A DNA stretch of 64,000 nt from Chryseobacterium sp. T16E-39 (GTDB lineage: Bacteria > Bacteroidota > Bacteroidia > Flavobacteriales > Weeksellaceae). Location: contig NZ_CP022282.1 of assembly GCF_002216065.1 (NCBI RefSeq), positions 3,038,001 to 3,102,000 of the forward strand, read 5' to 3'. A model generated the notes under the pieces. It made no database searches, was not told the origin of the DNA, and saw only the letters and a list, made by a program, of their open reading frames with translations. Shown here piece after piece: positions 53,483 through 63,807 of this stretch. Both the position numbers and the translations under genes were made by a program. The stretch's first letter is position 1, and every line of letters begins with the position of its first letter.

Positions 53483-55599
53483 TGAAAAAAACTTTTTTAT
53501 CAATGGCATGCCTTGGAACAGTGGCTGCTTTTGCACAAAATAAAGATACTTTACAAACAAGGAATGTTGAGGAAGTTGTATTAACAGCTTCCAGGAAAAA
53601 AGAAAGTATCAAAGAAGTTCCGAGTTCTATTACAATTGTTGGAGAAAAACAGGTTCAGTCTCAACTTACCGTCAACTCAGATATTTCAAGTATTCTTCAA
53701 TATACAGTTCCTAGTTTAGGACCGAGCTCAGGGCAAACTTCCAATTCAGGACAAACGTTGAGAGGGCGCCAGGTTTTAGTACTTATCGACGGAATTCCTC
53801 AGTCTACCCCATTGAGAAATGGAGCAAGAGATATCAGATCAATTGACCCATCAGTTATTGAAAGGATCGAAGTCATTAAAGGGGCATCATCCATCTATGG
53901 CAATGGAGCAGATGGTGGTATTATCAACTACATTACCAAAAGAAGTAAATCTGATCAGAAGATTTCAGGTATTTCTCAGATTGGCATCACGGGCCAGCCG
54001 TATGGCGGAACATTAGGCTTCAGGGCAAGTCAGCTTTTATCCGGAAAAATCACAAACAAGTTCGACTATGTAGCCTCACTGGCTTATGAAAGAACAGGTT
54101 ATATGAAAGACGGTGATGGCGTAAGTCTGAGTCCTACCTACAGCACCGCCAAAATGGACAACTACAATGGAATGTTGAAATTAGGTTATGATCTTAATCA
54201 AAATCAAAGAATTGAAGCTTCCTATATCGGTTATGCATCAAAATCTGATCTGGATCTAGGCTTAAAAACAGGGAAATATGGGATCACCCCTACCATAGGT
54301 GAAGGAAGAGGAAAAAATCTGGAAACAACTCCACAGGGAACTCCACGAAATCACAATTATAAATTAAGCTACGATAATAAAAATCTGTTCGATGGAACAT
54401 CCCTGAATGTAAACCTTTATTATCAGGATTTCAGAACGGTATATGGATACAGTGATACTTTTCTGAATGGGGGTCAATCAAATGTTATTTCAAAGAAAAA
54501 AGGAGCCAGAATTAACCTTGACACTCAACTTTGGAATGCTCAAAATTCTCAGGCGGAAATCATTTATGGAGTTGATATCCTTAATGACCAAACTGTCCAG
54601 AAACTGGAAGACGGCCGTTACTGGACACCGGACATGAATATGACCAATATTGCTCCTTTTGCTTTAGTTAAAATTGATCTTTTAAAAAAGCTAACCATCA
54701 AAGGAGGAGTTCGGTATGAAAATATAAAAGTAAAAGCCGGAGATTTCAATACGTTATCATCCATCAAAAGTGACGGAACTTTCACACAAAGTATTTTTGT
54801 ACAAGGAGGAGATCTGAAATACAATGCCTTTGTGGGAAATATTGGAGTTCGTTATAATATTGAAGATTATCTTAATCTATTCGGAAGCTTTTCACAGGCA
54901 TATTCCATCAATGAACTTGGCCGAATCTTAAGAACTTCTACTCAGGGAACCATACAGAATCTTGAAACAAAACCGATTATCGTCAATAACTACGAATTCG
55001 GGGCAACGGGACAGATTTCAAAATGGATCAATTATGAAATTACATCATATGTAAGTACATCAAAACTAGGGGCATCATTTGTCCAAAGCCCTGATCGTGC
55101 ATTGACGATTCAAAGATCTCCCGAAGTTGTGTATGGGGTGGAAGGCTTTTTACATTTTACTCCCGTTAAATGGATCAATTTCGGTGGAAGCTATAGCTGG
55201 ATGGAAGGAATTACTTCGATAAAAAATGACGGAGACTATTCAGCGAAGATTAATAACAGCAGAATCTCAGCTCCGAAAGTCCTGGCTTATGTGCAAATAA
55301 GACCCATAAAAACGCTATCCGTAGCCTTTGATATGCTACACTCCTTTAAACAAGACAGATTTGAGCCTAATGCAAAAACCGGACAGTACGCTTATGGAGA
55401 AGGAAAAGTTGCTGAATATACTGTTTTCAATTTCAGATCAAGCTACGAAGTAAGTGACAATTGGAAGATTTCTCTAGGGATAGAAAACTTATTTAATAAG
55501 CTATACCAACCCTCAATTGCATGGTGGTCTGCACGAGACAGTGAATTTATCAACTCATTAGGAATGAGAGGAACTTTCATGATTGAATATAAATTTTAA
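53482..55599 (+). CDS. TonB-dependent receptor C
   Basis: A 705-residue receptor from the ATG at 53482, which shares one base with the stop of PepSY 1. A frame starting at 53443 only adds residues before the signal peptide. It has signal MKKTFLSMACLGTVAAFAQ, TonB-box EEVVLTASRKKES, plug GQTLRGRQVLVLIDGIPQS and IERIEVIKGASSIYGNGADGGIINYITK. The pattern is that of the FepA/FyuA-like siderophore class. The tight coupling to PepSY 1 suggests one functional pair. Confidence 0.92.
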   Translation: MKKTFLSMACLGTVAAFAQNKDTLQTRNVEEVVLTASRKKESIKEVPSSITIVGEKQVQSQLTVNSDISSILQYTVPSLGPSSGQTSNSGQTLRGRQVLVLIDGIPQSTPLRNGARDIRSIDPSVIERIEVIKGASSIYGNGADGGIINYITKRSKSDQKISGISQIGITGQPYGGTLGFRASQLLSGKITNKFDYVASLAYERTGYMKDGDGVSLSPTYSTAKMDNYNGMLKLGYDLNQNQRIEASYIGYASKSDLDLGLKTGKYGITPTIGEGRGKNLETTPQGTPRNHNYKLSYDNKNLFDGTSLNVNLYYQDFRTVYGYSDTFLNGGQSNVISKKKGARINLDTQLWNAQNSQAEIIYGVDILNDQTVQKLEDGRYWTPDMNMTNIAPFALVKIDLLKKLTIKGGVRYENIKVKAGDFNTLSSIKSDGTFTQSIFVQGGDLKYNAFVGNIGVRYNIEDYLNLFGSFSQAYSINELGRILRTSTQGTIQNLETKPIIVNNYEFGATGQISKWINYEITSYVSTSKLGASFVQSPDRALTIQRSPEVVYGVEGFLHFTPVKWINFGGSYSWMEGITSIKNDGDYSAKINNSRISAPKVLAYVQIRPIKTLSVAFDMLHSFKQDRFEPNAKTGQYAYGEGKVAEYTVFNFRSSYEVSDNWKISLGIENLFNKLYQPSIAWWSARDSEFINSLGMRGTFMIEYKF

Positions 55600-55623
55600 T
55601 TAAACTAAATAAAAGTTAAGCGT

Positions 55624-55631
55624 TATCTTTG
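55624..55631 (+). promoter_or_regulatory. -7 box of PepSY gene 2
   Basis: TATCTTTG fits TAnnTTTG, 18 bp before the ATG at 55650. No clear -33 element. Confidence 0.4.
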
Positions 55632-55649
55632 CCAGACTTTCTATACGAT

Positions 55650-56861
55650 ATGAAGAAAAAGCATCATCCTAAAAAAAAGCCGGGATTTTTTAAAAAATGG
55701 TCCGCCAAACTGCATTTGTGGTTCGGACTGGGAATTGGTTTTTTAATTTTCATCATTTCCATTACCGGAGCATTATATGTTTTTAAAGATGAAATTGAAA
55801 ATATAACGCGAAAAGATGTTATCTACCACAACGAGCAGAATATCGATCAAAAGCAGATCCTACCTATCAGGGTACTGGAAAAATCTGTTACACAACAGGT
55901 AAAGGAAAAATATCCTGTTCATTGGGTCAACATCCCTATTGACAAAAAAATGTCCTATGTTTTTTACTGGTATGAGCATAATAATAATGCATGGAACTAT
56001 TTTGATGAATTTCCAGTTTACAAAGCAGCCTATGTAAATCCTTACAACGGAAAAGTCTTAAGAACTTATGATGAAAAGAATGGATTTTTCCAAATTGTAA
56101 AGATGATCCACTGGAGTTATCTGCTAAAGCAGGATTGGGGAACGTATGTAGTAGGAATTCCTGTCATTATCTTTGTCATCATGCTGATCACAGGAATTAT
56201 TCTATGGTGGCCTAAAAATAAAGCTGCAAGAAAACAACGTTTTTCGTTTAAATGGAAAAACATTAAAAGCTGGAAAAGAAAGAATTATGACCTCCACAAT
56301 ATACTAGGCTTTTATGCCTCTATCTTTGCCTTAATATTTTCTATTACAGGGCTATTTTATGCATTCTTTGTTGTACAGGCTGCTATTTATGTTATTTTCT
56401 CAGGCGGAAATACCGTTTACCCGGACTTTTCGAATATTAAAACAAAAGCTCCTATAGAACTCAGAACGGAAGGAACTTTAGATAAGATCAGCAATACCGT
56501 TAAAGCAAAGTATCCTGATTCTTTTGGCTTTGCTATCGATCTGGGGCATGAACATATGGATGATCATGAACATCCAAATTTTGAAGTCTACGTAAAGCAT
56601 CTTTCGTATTCTTACCATAAAAGCAGCAGTTTAATTTTTGATGAAAATTCTGGTGAACTCCTTCATACTCACGATCCTAAAGACAAAAATTTCGGAGAAA
56701 AAACGGTAGGAGCTAATTATGACATTCACGTCGGATCTATTTTAGGCCTTCCTACAAAGATCATTGCCTTTATTGTGAGTCTTATATGTGCCTCATTACC
56801 AGTGACTGGATTCCTGGTTTGGTGGGGAAGGAGAAAAAAGAAAACACCCAAAACAGCTTAA
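55650..56861 (+). CDS. PepSY-domain inner-membrane protein 2
   Basis: A 403-residue paralog of PepSY 1, from the ATG at 55650; a TTG at 55629 would add seven residues and lies within the -7 box. It shares the basic start (MKKKHHPKKK), KLHLWFGLGIGFLIFIISITGALYVFKDEI, MIHWSYLL, DLHNILGFYAS and the ending LPVTGFLVWWGRRKK. A His/Asp-rich stretch (DLGHEHMDDHEHPNFEVY) is not in PepSY 1. It probably serves the same role: partner of a TonB receptor in iron release. Confidence 0.88.
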   Translation: MKKKHHPKKKPGFFKKWSAKLHLWFGLGIGFLIFIISITGALYVFKDEIENITRKDVIYHNEQNIDQKQILPIRVLEKSVTQQVKEKYPVHWVNIPIDKKMSYVFYWYEHNNNAWNYFDEFPVYKAAYVNPYNGKVLRTYDEKNGFFQIVKMIHWSYLLKQDWGTYVVGIPVIIFVIMLITGIILWWPKNKAARKQRFSFKWKNIKSWKRKNYDLHNILGFYASIFALIFSITGLFYAFFVVQAAIYVIFSGGNTVYPDFSNIKTKAPIELRTEGTLDKISNTVKAKYPDSFGFAIDLGHEHMDDHEHPNFEVYVKHLSYSYHKSSSLIFDENSGELLHTHDPKDKNFGEKTVGANYDIHVGSILGLPTKIIAFIVSLICASLPVTGFLVWWGRRKKKTPKTA

Positions 56862-56947
56862 AAAGTTTTTTTAATAAATTCTCACTTAATAATCTATTAA
56901 TACAATCTTTTTTATAATTTTAACCCTTTAGAATTATAAAAATAGAA

Positions 56948-57916
56948 ATGTCATTAATAGATTTATCAAAACATGTTGCTCTAGGAATTGATATAGGAGG
57001 AACCAATACAAAGTTTGGAGTGGTTAACCACAGAGGAGAGGTTCTTGAAAAAGGAAACCTGAGAACGGACGAATATGAGAAGGTTGAAGATTTTATCGAT
57101 GCTTTATATGAGAAGGTTCATCCCTTAATTGAAAAATACGGTGATGAAATCAACTTCGATGGAATTGGAGTCGGTGCTCCTAACGGGAACTATTATACAG
57201 GAACTATAGAACAGGCACCCAATTTACCTTGGAAAGGAGTTGTTCCCTTTGCAGAGTTAATGACAGCCAAATTCAATATGCCGTGTACCATTACCAATGA
57301 TGCCAATGCAGCAGCTTATGGAGAAATGCTTTTCGGAGCAGCGCGTGGAATGAAGGATTTTATCATGATTACTTTAGGAACAGGAGTAGGAAGCGGAATT
57401 GTTGCCAGCGGAAAACTGATCTACGGACATGATGGATTTGCCGGAGAACTTGGCCACACGATTGTAAAACCAGGTGGAAGAAAACATTGGAGTACAGGTT
57501 CTGAAGGAAGTTTAGAGGCATACGCATCTGCAACGGGAATTGCGATTACCGCTAAAAAAATGAGAGCTGAATTTCCTGAATCAATCTTAAACCAATATCC
57601 TGAAGAAGCTATTAATTCTAAAACAGTGCACGAATGTGCTTTAAAAGGGGATCCGATAGCTATTGAAGTATTCAGATACACTGGACAGAAATTAGGTGAA
57701 GCTCTTGCTAACTTTGTGATGTTCTCTTCACCTGAAGCCATTCTTCTATTTGGAGGCGTTATCAAGGCTGGAGATTTTATTTTAAAACCGGCTAAACTTC
57801 ATATGGAAAGAAACCTTCTTTCTATTTTCAGAAATAAAGTAAAGCTGGTTTTCAGTGAGCTTGATGAAGCAGATGCTGCTATTCTTGGAGCAAGTGCTTT
57901 AGTTTGGGAAAAATAA
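56948..57916 (+). CDS. ROK family sugar kinase (glucokinase-like)
   Basis: A 322-residue cytoplasmic kinase. ALGIDIGGTNTKFGVV is the ATP-binding phosphate-1 loop, NDANAAAYGEMLFG contains the catalytic Asp, and ITLGTGVGSGIV is phosphate-2. FAGELGHTIVKPGGRKH keeps the ROK His, but the Cys-rich zinc motif CxCGxxGCxE is replaced by STGSEGSLE, so no structural zinc is expected. ROK members include glucokinases, fructokinases and repressors. There is no DNA-binding domain, so it is an enzyme. Confidence 0.88.
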   Translation: MSLIDLSKHVALGIDIGGTNTKFGVVNHRGEVLEKGNLRTDEYEKVEDFIDALYEKVHPLIEKYGDEINFDGIGVGAPNGNYYTGTIEQAPNLPWKGVVPFAELMTAKFNMPCTITNDANAAAYGEMLFGAARGMKDFIMITLGTGVGSGIVASGKLIYGHDGFAGELGHTIVKPGGRKHWSTGSEGSLEAYASATGIAITAKKMRAEFPESILNQYPEEAINSKTVHECALKGDPIAIEVFRYTGQKLGEALANFVMFSSPEAILLFGGVIKAGDFILKPAKLHMERNLLSIFRNKVKLVFSELDEADAAILGASALVWEK

Positions 57917-58281
57917 TTGATCCTTAATTTATTAGATATACTGAGCATCCTTTAGGGGATGCTTTTTGTTTTCTCTCACCGATTTTGTGGATTGAGCAGA
58001 TGTTTCTGTTTTATTATTCGTGCTTATTTGTGAAACCATTTTGTGCCATTTGTTTTTAAAACGTAGATTTCGAGAGCCTCAGTCTACAACAAGTATAATA
58101 ATATCTTTAGATACAACAACAAATAACAATAGATAACGAGTATAAAAATCATGTTTTCTTGTTGATTAAGGAAGAGGAATTTCGGCGAAAAATGAAAAAG
58201 TTTTTCTTACTTTTGATTAGTTTTTTTCATTATCCTACCATGGATAAATAAAAAAAATGTAACCTAAACAATCAACTTAAA
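57917..58281. other. Gap between the ROK kinase and msrA
   Basis: 365 bp containing the ROK terminator and a -7 box TACTTTTG (58208-58215), 66 bp before msrA. I see no coding frame or RNA gene in the rest. Confidence 0.5.
57944..57967 (+). terminator. Terminator of the ROK kinase gene
   Basis: AGCATCC / GGGATGCT stem with a short loop and a T run. Confidence 0.8.
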
Positions 58282-58836
58282 ATGGATAACAATAATTTAG
58301 AGCAGATCACTTTCGGAGGCGGATGCTTCTGGTGTGTAGAAAGCTGTTTCAATATGCTGAAGGGTGTTACATCTGCTATTTCAGGATATTCCGGAGGTCA
58401 CAAAAACAATCCAACTTATGAGGAAGTATGTACCGGAGAGACAGGTCATGCTGAAGTGGTACAGATCACTTATGATCCTGCCATAATATCTTATGAACAG
58501 CTTATGGATGTTTTCTTCTTCCTTCATGATCCGACCCAATTAAACAGACAGGGAAATGATATCGGTACACAATACCGTTCAGTTATCTACTATAAAGATG
58601 ACGCTGAAAAGGCAAAAGCTGAAGAAGCCATTAAAGTATCTGAAGCATCAGGAAGATGGTCTGGAGAATACGTTACAGAATTGACAAAATTTGATACTTT
58701 CTGGCCAGCTGAGCAATACCATCAGGGATATTACAACGAAAACCCTACGCAACCTTATTGTAGTGCAGTGGTAGGTCCTAAAATTCAGAAGTTCAAAAAA
58801 TATTTCGGAGAACTGGGAATGTTGAATGAGGAATAA
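58282..58836 (+). CDS. msrA: Peptide-methionine (S)-S-oxide reductase MsrA
   Basis: A 184-residue cytoplasmic enzyme that repairs oxidised methionine. The catalytic Cys is in GGGCFWCVE near residue 15; GYSGGHKNNPTYEEVCTGETGHAEVVQ and the HxxTQLNRQGNDIGTQYRS segment are family hallmarks. The resolving Cys is probably in PTQPYCSAVVGPK. It is a single gene with a -7 box 66 bp upstream and a strong terminator after. Confidence 0.97.
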   Translation: MDNNNLEQITFGGGCFWCVESCFNMLKGVTSAISGYSGGHKNNPTYEEVCTGETGHAEVVQITYDPAIISYEQLMDVFFFLHDPTQLNRQGNDIGTQYRSVIYYKDDAEKAKAEEAIKVSEASGRWSGEYVTELTKFDTFWPAEQYHQGYYNENPTQPYCSAVVGPKIQKFKKYFGELGMLNEE

Positions 58837-58878
58837 TTTTTAAGTTTTGCTTAAAAGCTGTGCCATTAATAAAATAAT

Positions 58879-58912
58879 AAAAGCGAAGAGATATTTCTCT
58901 TCGCTTTTATTT
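58879..58912. terminator. Bidirectional terminator between msrA and susD
   Basis: A perfect AAAAGCGAAGAGA / TCTCTTCGCTTTT stem between convergent genes. Confidence 0.9.
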
Positions 58913-58942
58913 GCAAAAAATAATCTGTTTATATGAGTAAAA

Positions 58943-60709
58943 TTAGTATCCAGGGTTCTGTTTAAAATCCGGAGACGCATCAAGCGTTGCCTGAGGGATC
59001 GGGAAGATTCTTCTGTAAGGTTGAGAAGCAGGCTTAGCTGTTCCCGGAAGATCAAATTTATTGAATCTGATCATCGCTTTTCTTCTGTACATTTCCCAAT
59101 ACAATTCGTATCCCGATTCTTTAAATAAAATATTAGCATCTAAAGAGGCAATTGCAACTCCAGGAGCACTGTTGTATAAAGATTCACGGGTTCTGCTCGT
59201 TCTTAGTTTATTAACGTCAGCCAACGCAGCCCCCACGTTTCCGCTTCTGAAAAAAGCCTCTGCTCTCATCATATAAATTGTTCCCAATCGGTATAATGGT
59301 ACATCCATTCCGCTTGTTCCGTTGTTTCCATAGCCTGGGTCAAATTCAAATTTGAAGTTTCTTACCCCTCTGTTAATCTGAGCCTGTGTAAATACAGATT
59401 CTGAAGGATTATCAAAATTCAGCTCAGGAGTAAAATCTGCAGCAAGCGTTGTGTTTTTTTCTGTAAACAATTTATATACCTTAATTCTTCCGTCAGGAGT
59501 CAGATCAAAGTTTCCATTCTGAAGAATTTTAGGACCATACTGCTGCCCAACCTGCAAACCTCTGTTGAAATGAAACCAAGGTTTTCCTGTTCCTTCTACC
59601 TTACTTGTTGATGGCACACTTACGTCTGTTCCATCATTTTTAAACCATGTTCCGTCTTCATATTGATAGGTTCTCTGGAAACGGGGATCATCATGATTTC
59701 CATCCCATGAATAATAGAATTCCGGAGTAATACAATTTGCATTTGTTCCTCTGTTGTCCGGTGACGGCTTCTGAATTCTTTCCATTGACATATAAGCCAG
59801 ATCATTGTCTGAACCTTTGTCTGAACTCGCAATTTTTTTCTGAACAATAGTAAAGATCATTTCCTTGCTTGTATCATTATTGATATCAAAATTGTGGAAA
59901 TAATTAGATTCTAAGCTGAAATTAGGATTATTAATCAACAAATTAGAATATGTAATCACTTTATCCATATCTGTTCCACTTCCACTCACTGCCGGCTCTA
60001 AAAAGTTGTAATTACTGGTTGCTTTATTCTTTATAACAGTCCTGTTCAGATACATATCTGCTAAAAGTGCATAAGCTGCCTGTTTTGTGAATCTTCCGGC
60101 ATGTGTATTTTGAGTTTTAATATCTGCTAAGTTGGGAATAAGCCCTTCAACTTCAGTAATTAAAGCATCAATTGTAGTTTCCGCTTTTCGGATCTCAATC
60201 GGAGCATTGATATTGTCCGGGTCTCTATAAGGAGCCTGTCCAAACAAATCAATTGTAGTATAAGTATAATAAGCCAACAATCCTTTTGCCTCCGCTAAAA
60301 ACAAAGCTTTATTGTTTCCATTACTTTTGCTGGCACTTGATATGGCTGTTAATGACTTTGTAATTCCAAAGTTCAATTGATTCCAGGTTGTCTTTACAAC
60401 ATCACTGTTCGCATCCCACGTAAATTCGTGCATTGCTCTCCATTTTCCACCATCTCCCCAGTCACTTCCTCTTGTAGGCAACAATGCCTCATCCGTAGAA
60501 TATTCCTGTAAAGCAAAAACACTTCCATGGTCTACAAAAGTTCCTTCTCCAAGCTGGCTATAAGCAGCAGCCAGAGCAGCTTCAGGGTCCGCAACTTCAG
60601 AACCCAAAACCTCATCGATTACTTTTTCATCCAGATTTGTACATCCAACTAAAGCCAGTACAGAAACGGATAAAAGGATGGTATTAATATTTAAAAATTT
60701 AGATTTCAT
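58943..60709 (-). CDS. RagB/SusD family nutrient-binding outer-membrane lipoprotein
   Basis: A 588-residue lipoprotein (LALVGC, Cys23). The start (NLDEKVIDEV, DPEAALAAAYSQLGEG) and the C-terminal RTSRTRESLYN, MYRRKAMIRFNKFD and YRRIFPIPQATLDASPDFKQNPGY are SusD signatures. It caps the SusC channel and binds ligand. It follows susC by 18 bp and ends the operon. No glycoside hydrolase or peptidase is visible in the window, so the ligand may be a glycan or a peptide. Confidence 0.95.
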   Translation of the reverse strand: MKSKFLNINTILLSVSVLALVGCTNLDEKVIDEVLGSEVADPEAALAAAYSQLGEGTFVDHGSVFALQEYSTDEALLPTRGSDWGDGGKWRAMHEFTWDANSDVVKTTWNQLNFGITKSLTAISSASKSNGNNKALFLAEAKGLLAYYTYTTIDLFGQAPYRDPDNINAPIEIRKAETTIDALITEVEGLIPNLADIKTQNTHAGRFTKQAAYALLADMYLNRTVIKNKATSNYNFLEPAVSGSGTDMDKVITYSNLLINNPNFSLESNYFHNFDINNDTSKEMIFTIVQKKIASSDKGSDNDLAYMSMERIQKPSPDNRGTNANCITPEFYYSWDGNHDDPRFQRTYQYEDGTWFKNDGTDVSVPSTSKVEGTGKPWFHFNRGLQVGQQYGPKILQNGNFDLTPDGRIKVYKLFTEKNTTLAADFTPELNFDNPSESVFTQAQINRGVRNFKFEFDPGYGNNGTSGMDVPLYRLGTIYMMRAEAFFRSGNVGAALADVNKLRTSRTRESLYNSAPGVAIASLDANILFKESGYELYWEMYRRKAMIRFNKFDLPGTAKPASQPYRRIFPIPQATLDASPDFKQNPGY

Positions 60710-60727
60710 GATTTCTTTTAACTTAAA

Positions 60728-63700
60728 TTAAAATTTAACAGTTGCCCCCAAAATGAAAGTTTTTGCAGACGGATATGTTGTATAATCAATTCCCAAAGAC
60801 TGATTTCCTCCAACCTGTTTGTTGGTATCTACAAGTGGATCATAACCTGTATAGCTGGTAATTGTAAATAAATTCTGTGCACTTACATACAGATTGATGC
60901 TTCTTAAAAACTTCAGTTGGTGGATATCGAAAGTATACCCTAGTCTTACGTTGTTCAAACGAAGGAAATCAGATTTTTCAAGATATAAAGAAGACAATTG
61001 TGGCTGATTGGTAAAGCTTGCCCCTGAATCATAGAAGTTTTTCAAAACGTTTCTATCTGAAGCTAAGTTGTTGATATTTAAGTCCAATGCAGTATTATTT
61101 ACCAAATACCCTCCTGTTTGTCCAATGAAAGAGAATGAAAAATCAAACTTCTTGTATTTCATATAAGAATTGATCCCAAACGTGAAATTCGGAATAGCAC
61201 CTTCGAAAATCTTTCTGTCATTCTGATCAATTCTTCCATCTCCATTTATATCTTCATAAATATATTTCCCATTCGCATCAACCCCTAAATAATTATACAT
61301 ATAGAAAGATCCTGCTTCATATCCGTTTTTATAGATATTGGCAGTCACCCCGGAAAGTCCAGGTCCTGATACCTCACCTGAATAAATGGCGGAAACTGGA
61401 AGATTTTTCACCTCATTATTTACCGTTGCCCCATTTACATCCATGGTCCATGTGAAATTTTCATTTTTAATAATTTCTGAACCTAAGGAGAATTCAAAAC
61501 CTTTATTGACGATTTCAGCATCAACATTTTTCCAAACAGTACTTGTAGGGCTTAGTGGTCTTGAAGGGATATTGAGGATAGGATCTTTGGTGGTCTTGTT
61601 GTAATATTCCAATGATCCATACAATTTGTTTTTCCATAGGCTGAAATCAGCACCAATATTCGTTTGCTCTACAACCTCCCATTTCAAATCAGGATTCACG
61701 GTTCTGTTGATCGAAACTCCATTGATCAAATCTAAATTTGGATATAAATAATACCCTGAAGCCTGTGTCAACGAAGAACTCGCCTGTGTAATTTTATTCG
61801 GAACTTCCTGGTTACCTGTCTGTCCCCAGCTTCCTCTCAATTTTAATTCATTAATGATTTGAGAATCTTTCAAGAAGTTTTCATTAGAAATCGTCCAACC
61901 TACGGCAACAGAAGGGAAATATCCATATTTGTTATTCTTTCCAAAACGGGTAGAACCGTCTGCTCTCAATGAAGCCGTTAATAAATATTTCTTATCAAAA
62001 TTGTAATTTACTCTCCCGAAATATGACTGCAATTCATTTTCCTGAGCATAGCCAGCTCCCGGGACAAAAGCAGTTCCTGAGTATCCAGGATTAATTTCCG
62101 GAGCAATTCCCGCTCCCTGCGCAGCAATATCTTTTACTCCAAAATAAGTTCCTGTAGATTTGAATTTCTGATAAGAGAAACCTCCTAAGGCACTAAAGTT
62201 ATGTTTGTTGAAGTTAAAATCATAGGTCAAATAATGTTCTAAAAGTATATTATATGAATCAAGATTTGCCTGAACATATACTCCTTTTGGCGTTCTGTCC
62301 GTAATGTTCGGATACATTGTTGTATTTCTTTCAGACATTGTTTTATCAATCCCTAAATTGAATTTATAATTTAATCCCGGCAAGATCCTCAACGTTGCTT
62401 CCGTATTTCCCAGTACTCTGAATGTGTTGGTTTTATCATTATAAACACTCAGTAAGTACAAAGGATTGTAATGAGCGTTCATGTTGAAATTTGTGTAATT
62501 TCCATTCTGGTCATATACAGAACGGGTAGGATTCGCCATCAATGCATGAATAATTACCTGACCATCAGACCCAGCATTTCCGCCATTAGGGATTCCGGTT
62601 TCTCTAATATCACTCGCCGTAAGATTTAGTTTAACCTTTAATCTCTTATTATCAAAGAAAGATTCTTCAGCATTTAAACGGGCTGTTGTTCTTTTAAAAC
62701 CACTATTCAGAACGATACCATCCTGATCCATGTGGGAAATTGAAGCAAAATAATTTCCCGTTTCTGTAGATTTTGAGAAAGATACTGAGTGATTCTGAGA
62801 AACTGCATTTCTATAGATCTCATCCTGCCAGTCTGTATTTCCACCATGATCGTAAGATTTATCTATTCCAGCTGCCCTGTATTGATCCGCTGACATTAAA
62901 TCAAGCTTTTTAATCACTGAAGAAAATCCCAGATAGGTATCATAAGTAAACATTGGATCTCCTTTTTTCCCTCTTTTCGTCGTTACCAAAACAACTCCAT
63001 TCGATCCTCTTGCTCCATAAATGGCCGCAGCAGAAGCGTCTTTCAAGACAGTGATTGATTCAATATCTGATGTATTCAAAAAGTTCAATGGGTTTTTTGC
63101 CCCTGCATTTCCTAAACCAACGTTTGGTCCCGACGCGCTTACTGCATCATTACTCAAAGGAACCCCATCTACAACAAACAAAGGGGTGCTTCCACTTCTG
63201 ATCGAACCAATTCCCCTGATGGAAACATTCACTCCCGCTCCCGGCTCACCGCTTGATTGTACAATACGAACACCGGCAATCTTGCCCTGCATTAAGTTAT
63301 CGACAGAAATGTTCATTCCCTCTTTGAAATTTTCGGCCTTCAACTGACTTACAGCTCCTGTCAAGTCAGATTTTTTCTGAGAACCATATCCTACTAAAGT
63401 CACTTCTTCAATGGAAGTCGCTGCTTTTTTAGATTTTAAACTAAAAGAAATAGTGGTGCTTGAGATTTTTGTTTTTTGAACTTCATAGCCATCATAAGAG
63501 ACGGATAAGGTTTGTCCGATAGATGCCGAGATCGTAAAGTTTCCCGATGCATCAGAGGTAGCTGTAACTCCCGTTTCTGCAACTGTAATTTTTGCGCCTT
63601 CTATAGGTGTTCCCTCCTGATCCAGAACGGTTCCGGAAATGGTCTCATTTACCTGTGAGTAAACAGGGCTAATTCTGGTAAACCCTTCTGCATTAGCCTG

Positions 63701-63772
63701 ATTGGCAACCAGAAAGATTAATGCTATTGGAATTAGCTTTTTAAATTTAAAAAAATTAATTTTGTGGTACAT
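60728..63772 (-). CDS. SusC/RagA family TonB-linked outer-membrane protein
   Basis: A 1014-residue TonB-dependent channel. After the signal peptide comes a CarboxypepD_reg-like domain (ISGTVLDQEGTPIEGAKITVAETG), the SusC TonB-box EEVTLVGYGSQKKSDLTGAV, a plug (GVRIVQSSGEPGAGVNVSIRG, VLKDASAAAIYGARGSNGVVLVTTKRGK) and a barrel ending AKTFILGATVKF. It pairs with susD directly downstream. No anti-sigma or hybrid regulator is in view; the rest of the locus may lie beyond the right edge. Confidence 0.96.
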   Translation of the reverse strand: MYHKINFFKFKKLIPIALIFLVANQANAEGFTRISPVYSQVNETISGTVLDQEGTPIEGAKITVAETGVTATSDASGNFTISASIGQTLSVSYDGYEVQKTKISSTTISFSLKSKKAATSIEEVTLVGYGSQKKSDLTGAVSQLKAENFKEGMNISVDNLMQGKIAGVRIVQSSGEPGAGVNVSIRGIGSIRSGSTPLFVVDGVPLSNDAVSASGPNVGLGNAGAKNPLNFLNTSDIESITVLKDASAAAIYGARGSNGVVLVTTKRGKKGDPMFTYDTYLGFSSVIKKLDLMSADQYRAAGIDKSYDHGGNTDWQDEIYRNAVSQNHSVSFSKSTETGNYFASISHMDQDGIVLNSGFKRTTARLNAEESFFDNKRLKVKLNLTASDIRETGIPNGGNAGSDGQVIIHALMANPTRSVYDQNGNYTNFNMNAHYNPLYLLSVYNDKTNTFRVLGNTEATLRILPGLNYKFNLGIDKTMSERNTTMYPNITDRTPKGVYVQANLDSYNILLEHYLTYDFNFNKHNFSALGGFSYQKFKSTGTYFGVKDIAAQGAGIAPEINPGYSGTAFVPGAGYAQENELQSYFGRVNYNFDKKYLLTASLRADGSTRFGKNNKYGYFPSVAVGWTISNENFLKDSQIINELKLRGSWGQTGNQEVPNKITQASSSLTQASGYYLYPNLDLINGVSINRTVNPDLKWEVVEQTNIGADFSLWKNKLYGSLEYYNKTTKDPILNIPSRPLSPTSTVWKNVDAEIVNKGFEFSLGSEIIKNENFTWTMDVNGATVNNEVKNLPVSAIYSGEVSGPGLSGVTANIYKNGYEAGSFYMYNYLGVDANGKYIYEDINGDGRIDQNDRKIFEGAIPNFTFGINSYMKYKKFDFSFSFIGQTGGYLVNNTALDLNINNLASDRNVLKNFYDSGASFTNQPQLSSLYLEKSDFLRLNNVRLGYTFDIHQLKFLRSINLYVSAQNLFTITSYTGYDPLVDTNKQVGGNQSLGIDYTTYPSAKTFILGATVKF

Positions 63773-63807
63773 ATCATTAAGTAAATTGTAATAAACATTG
63801 CTTAATC

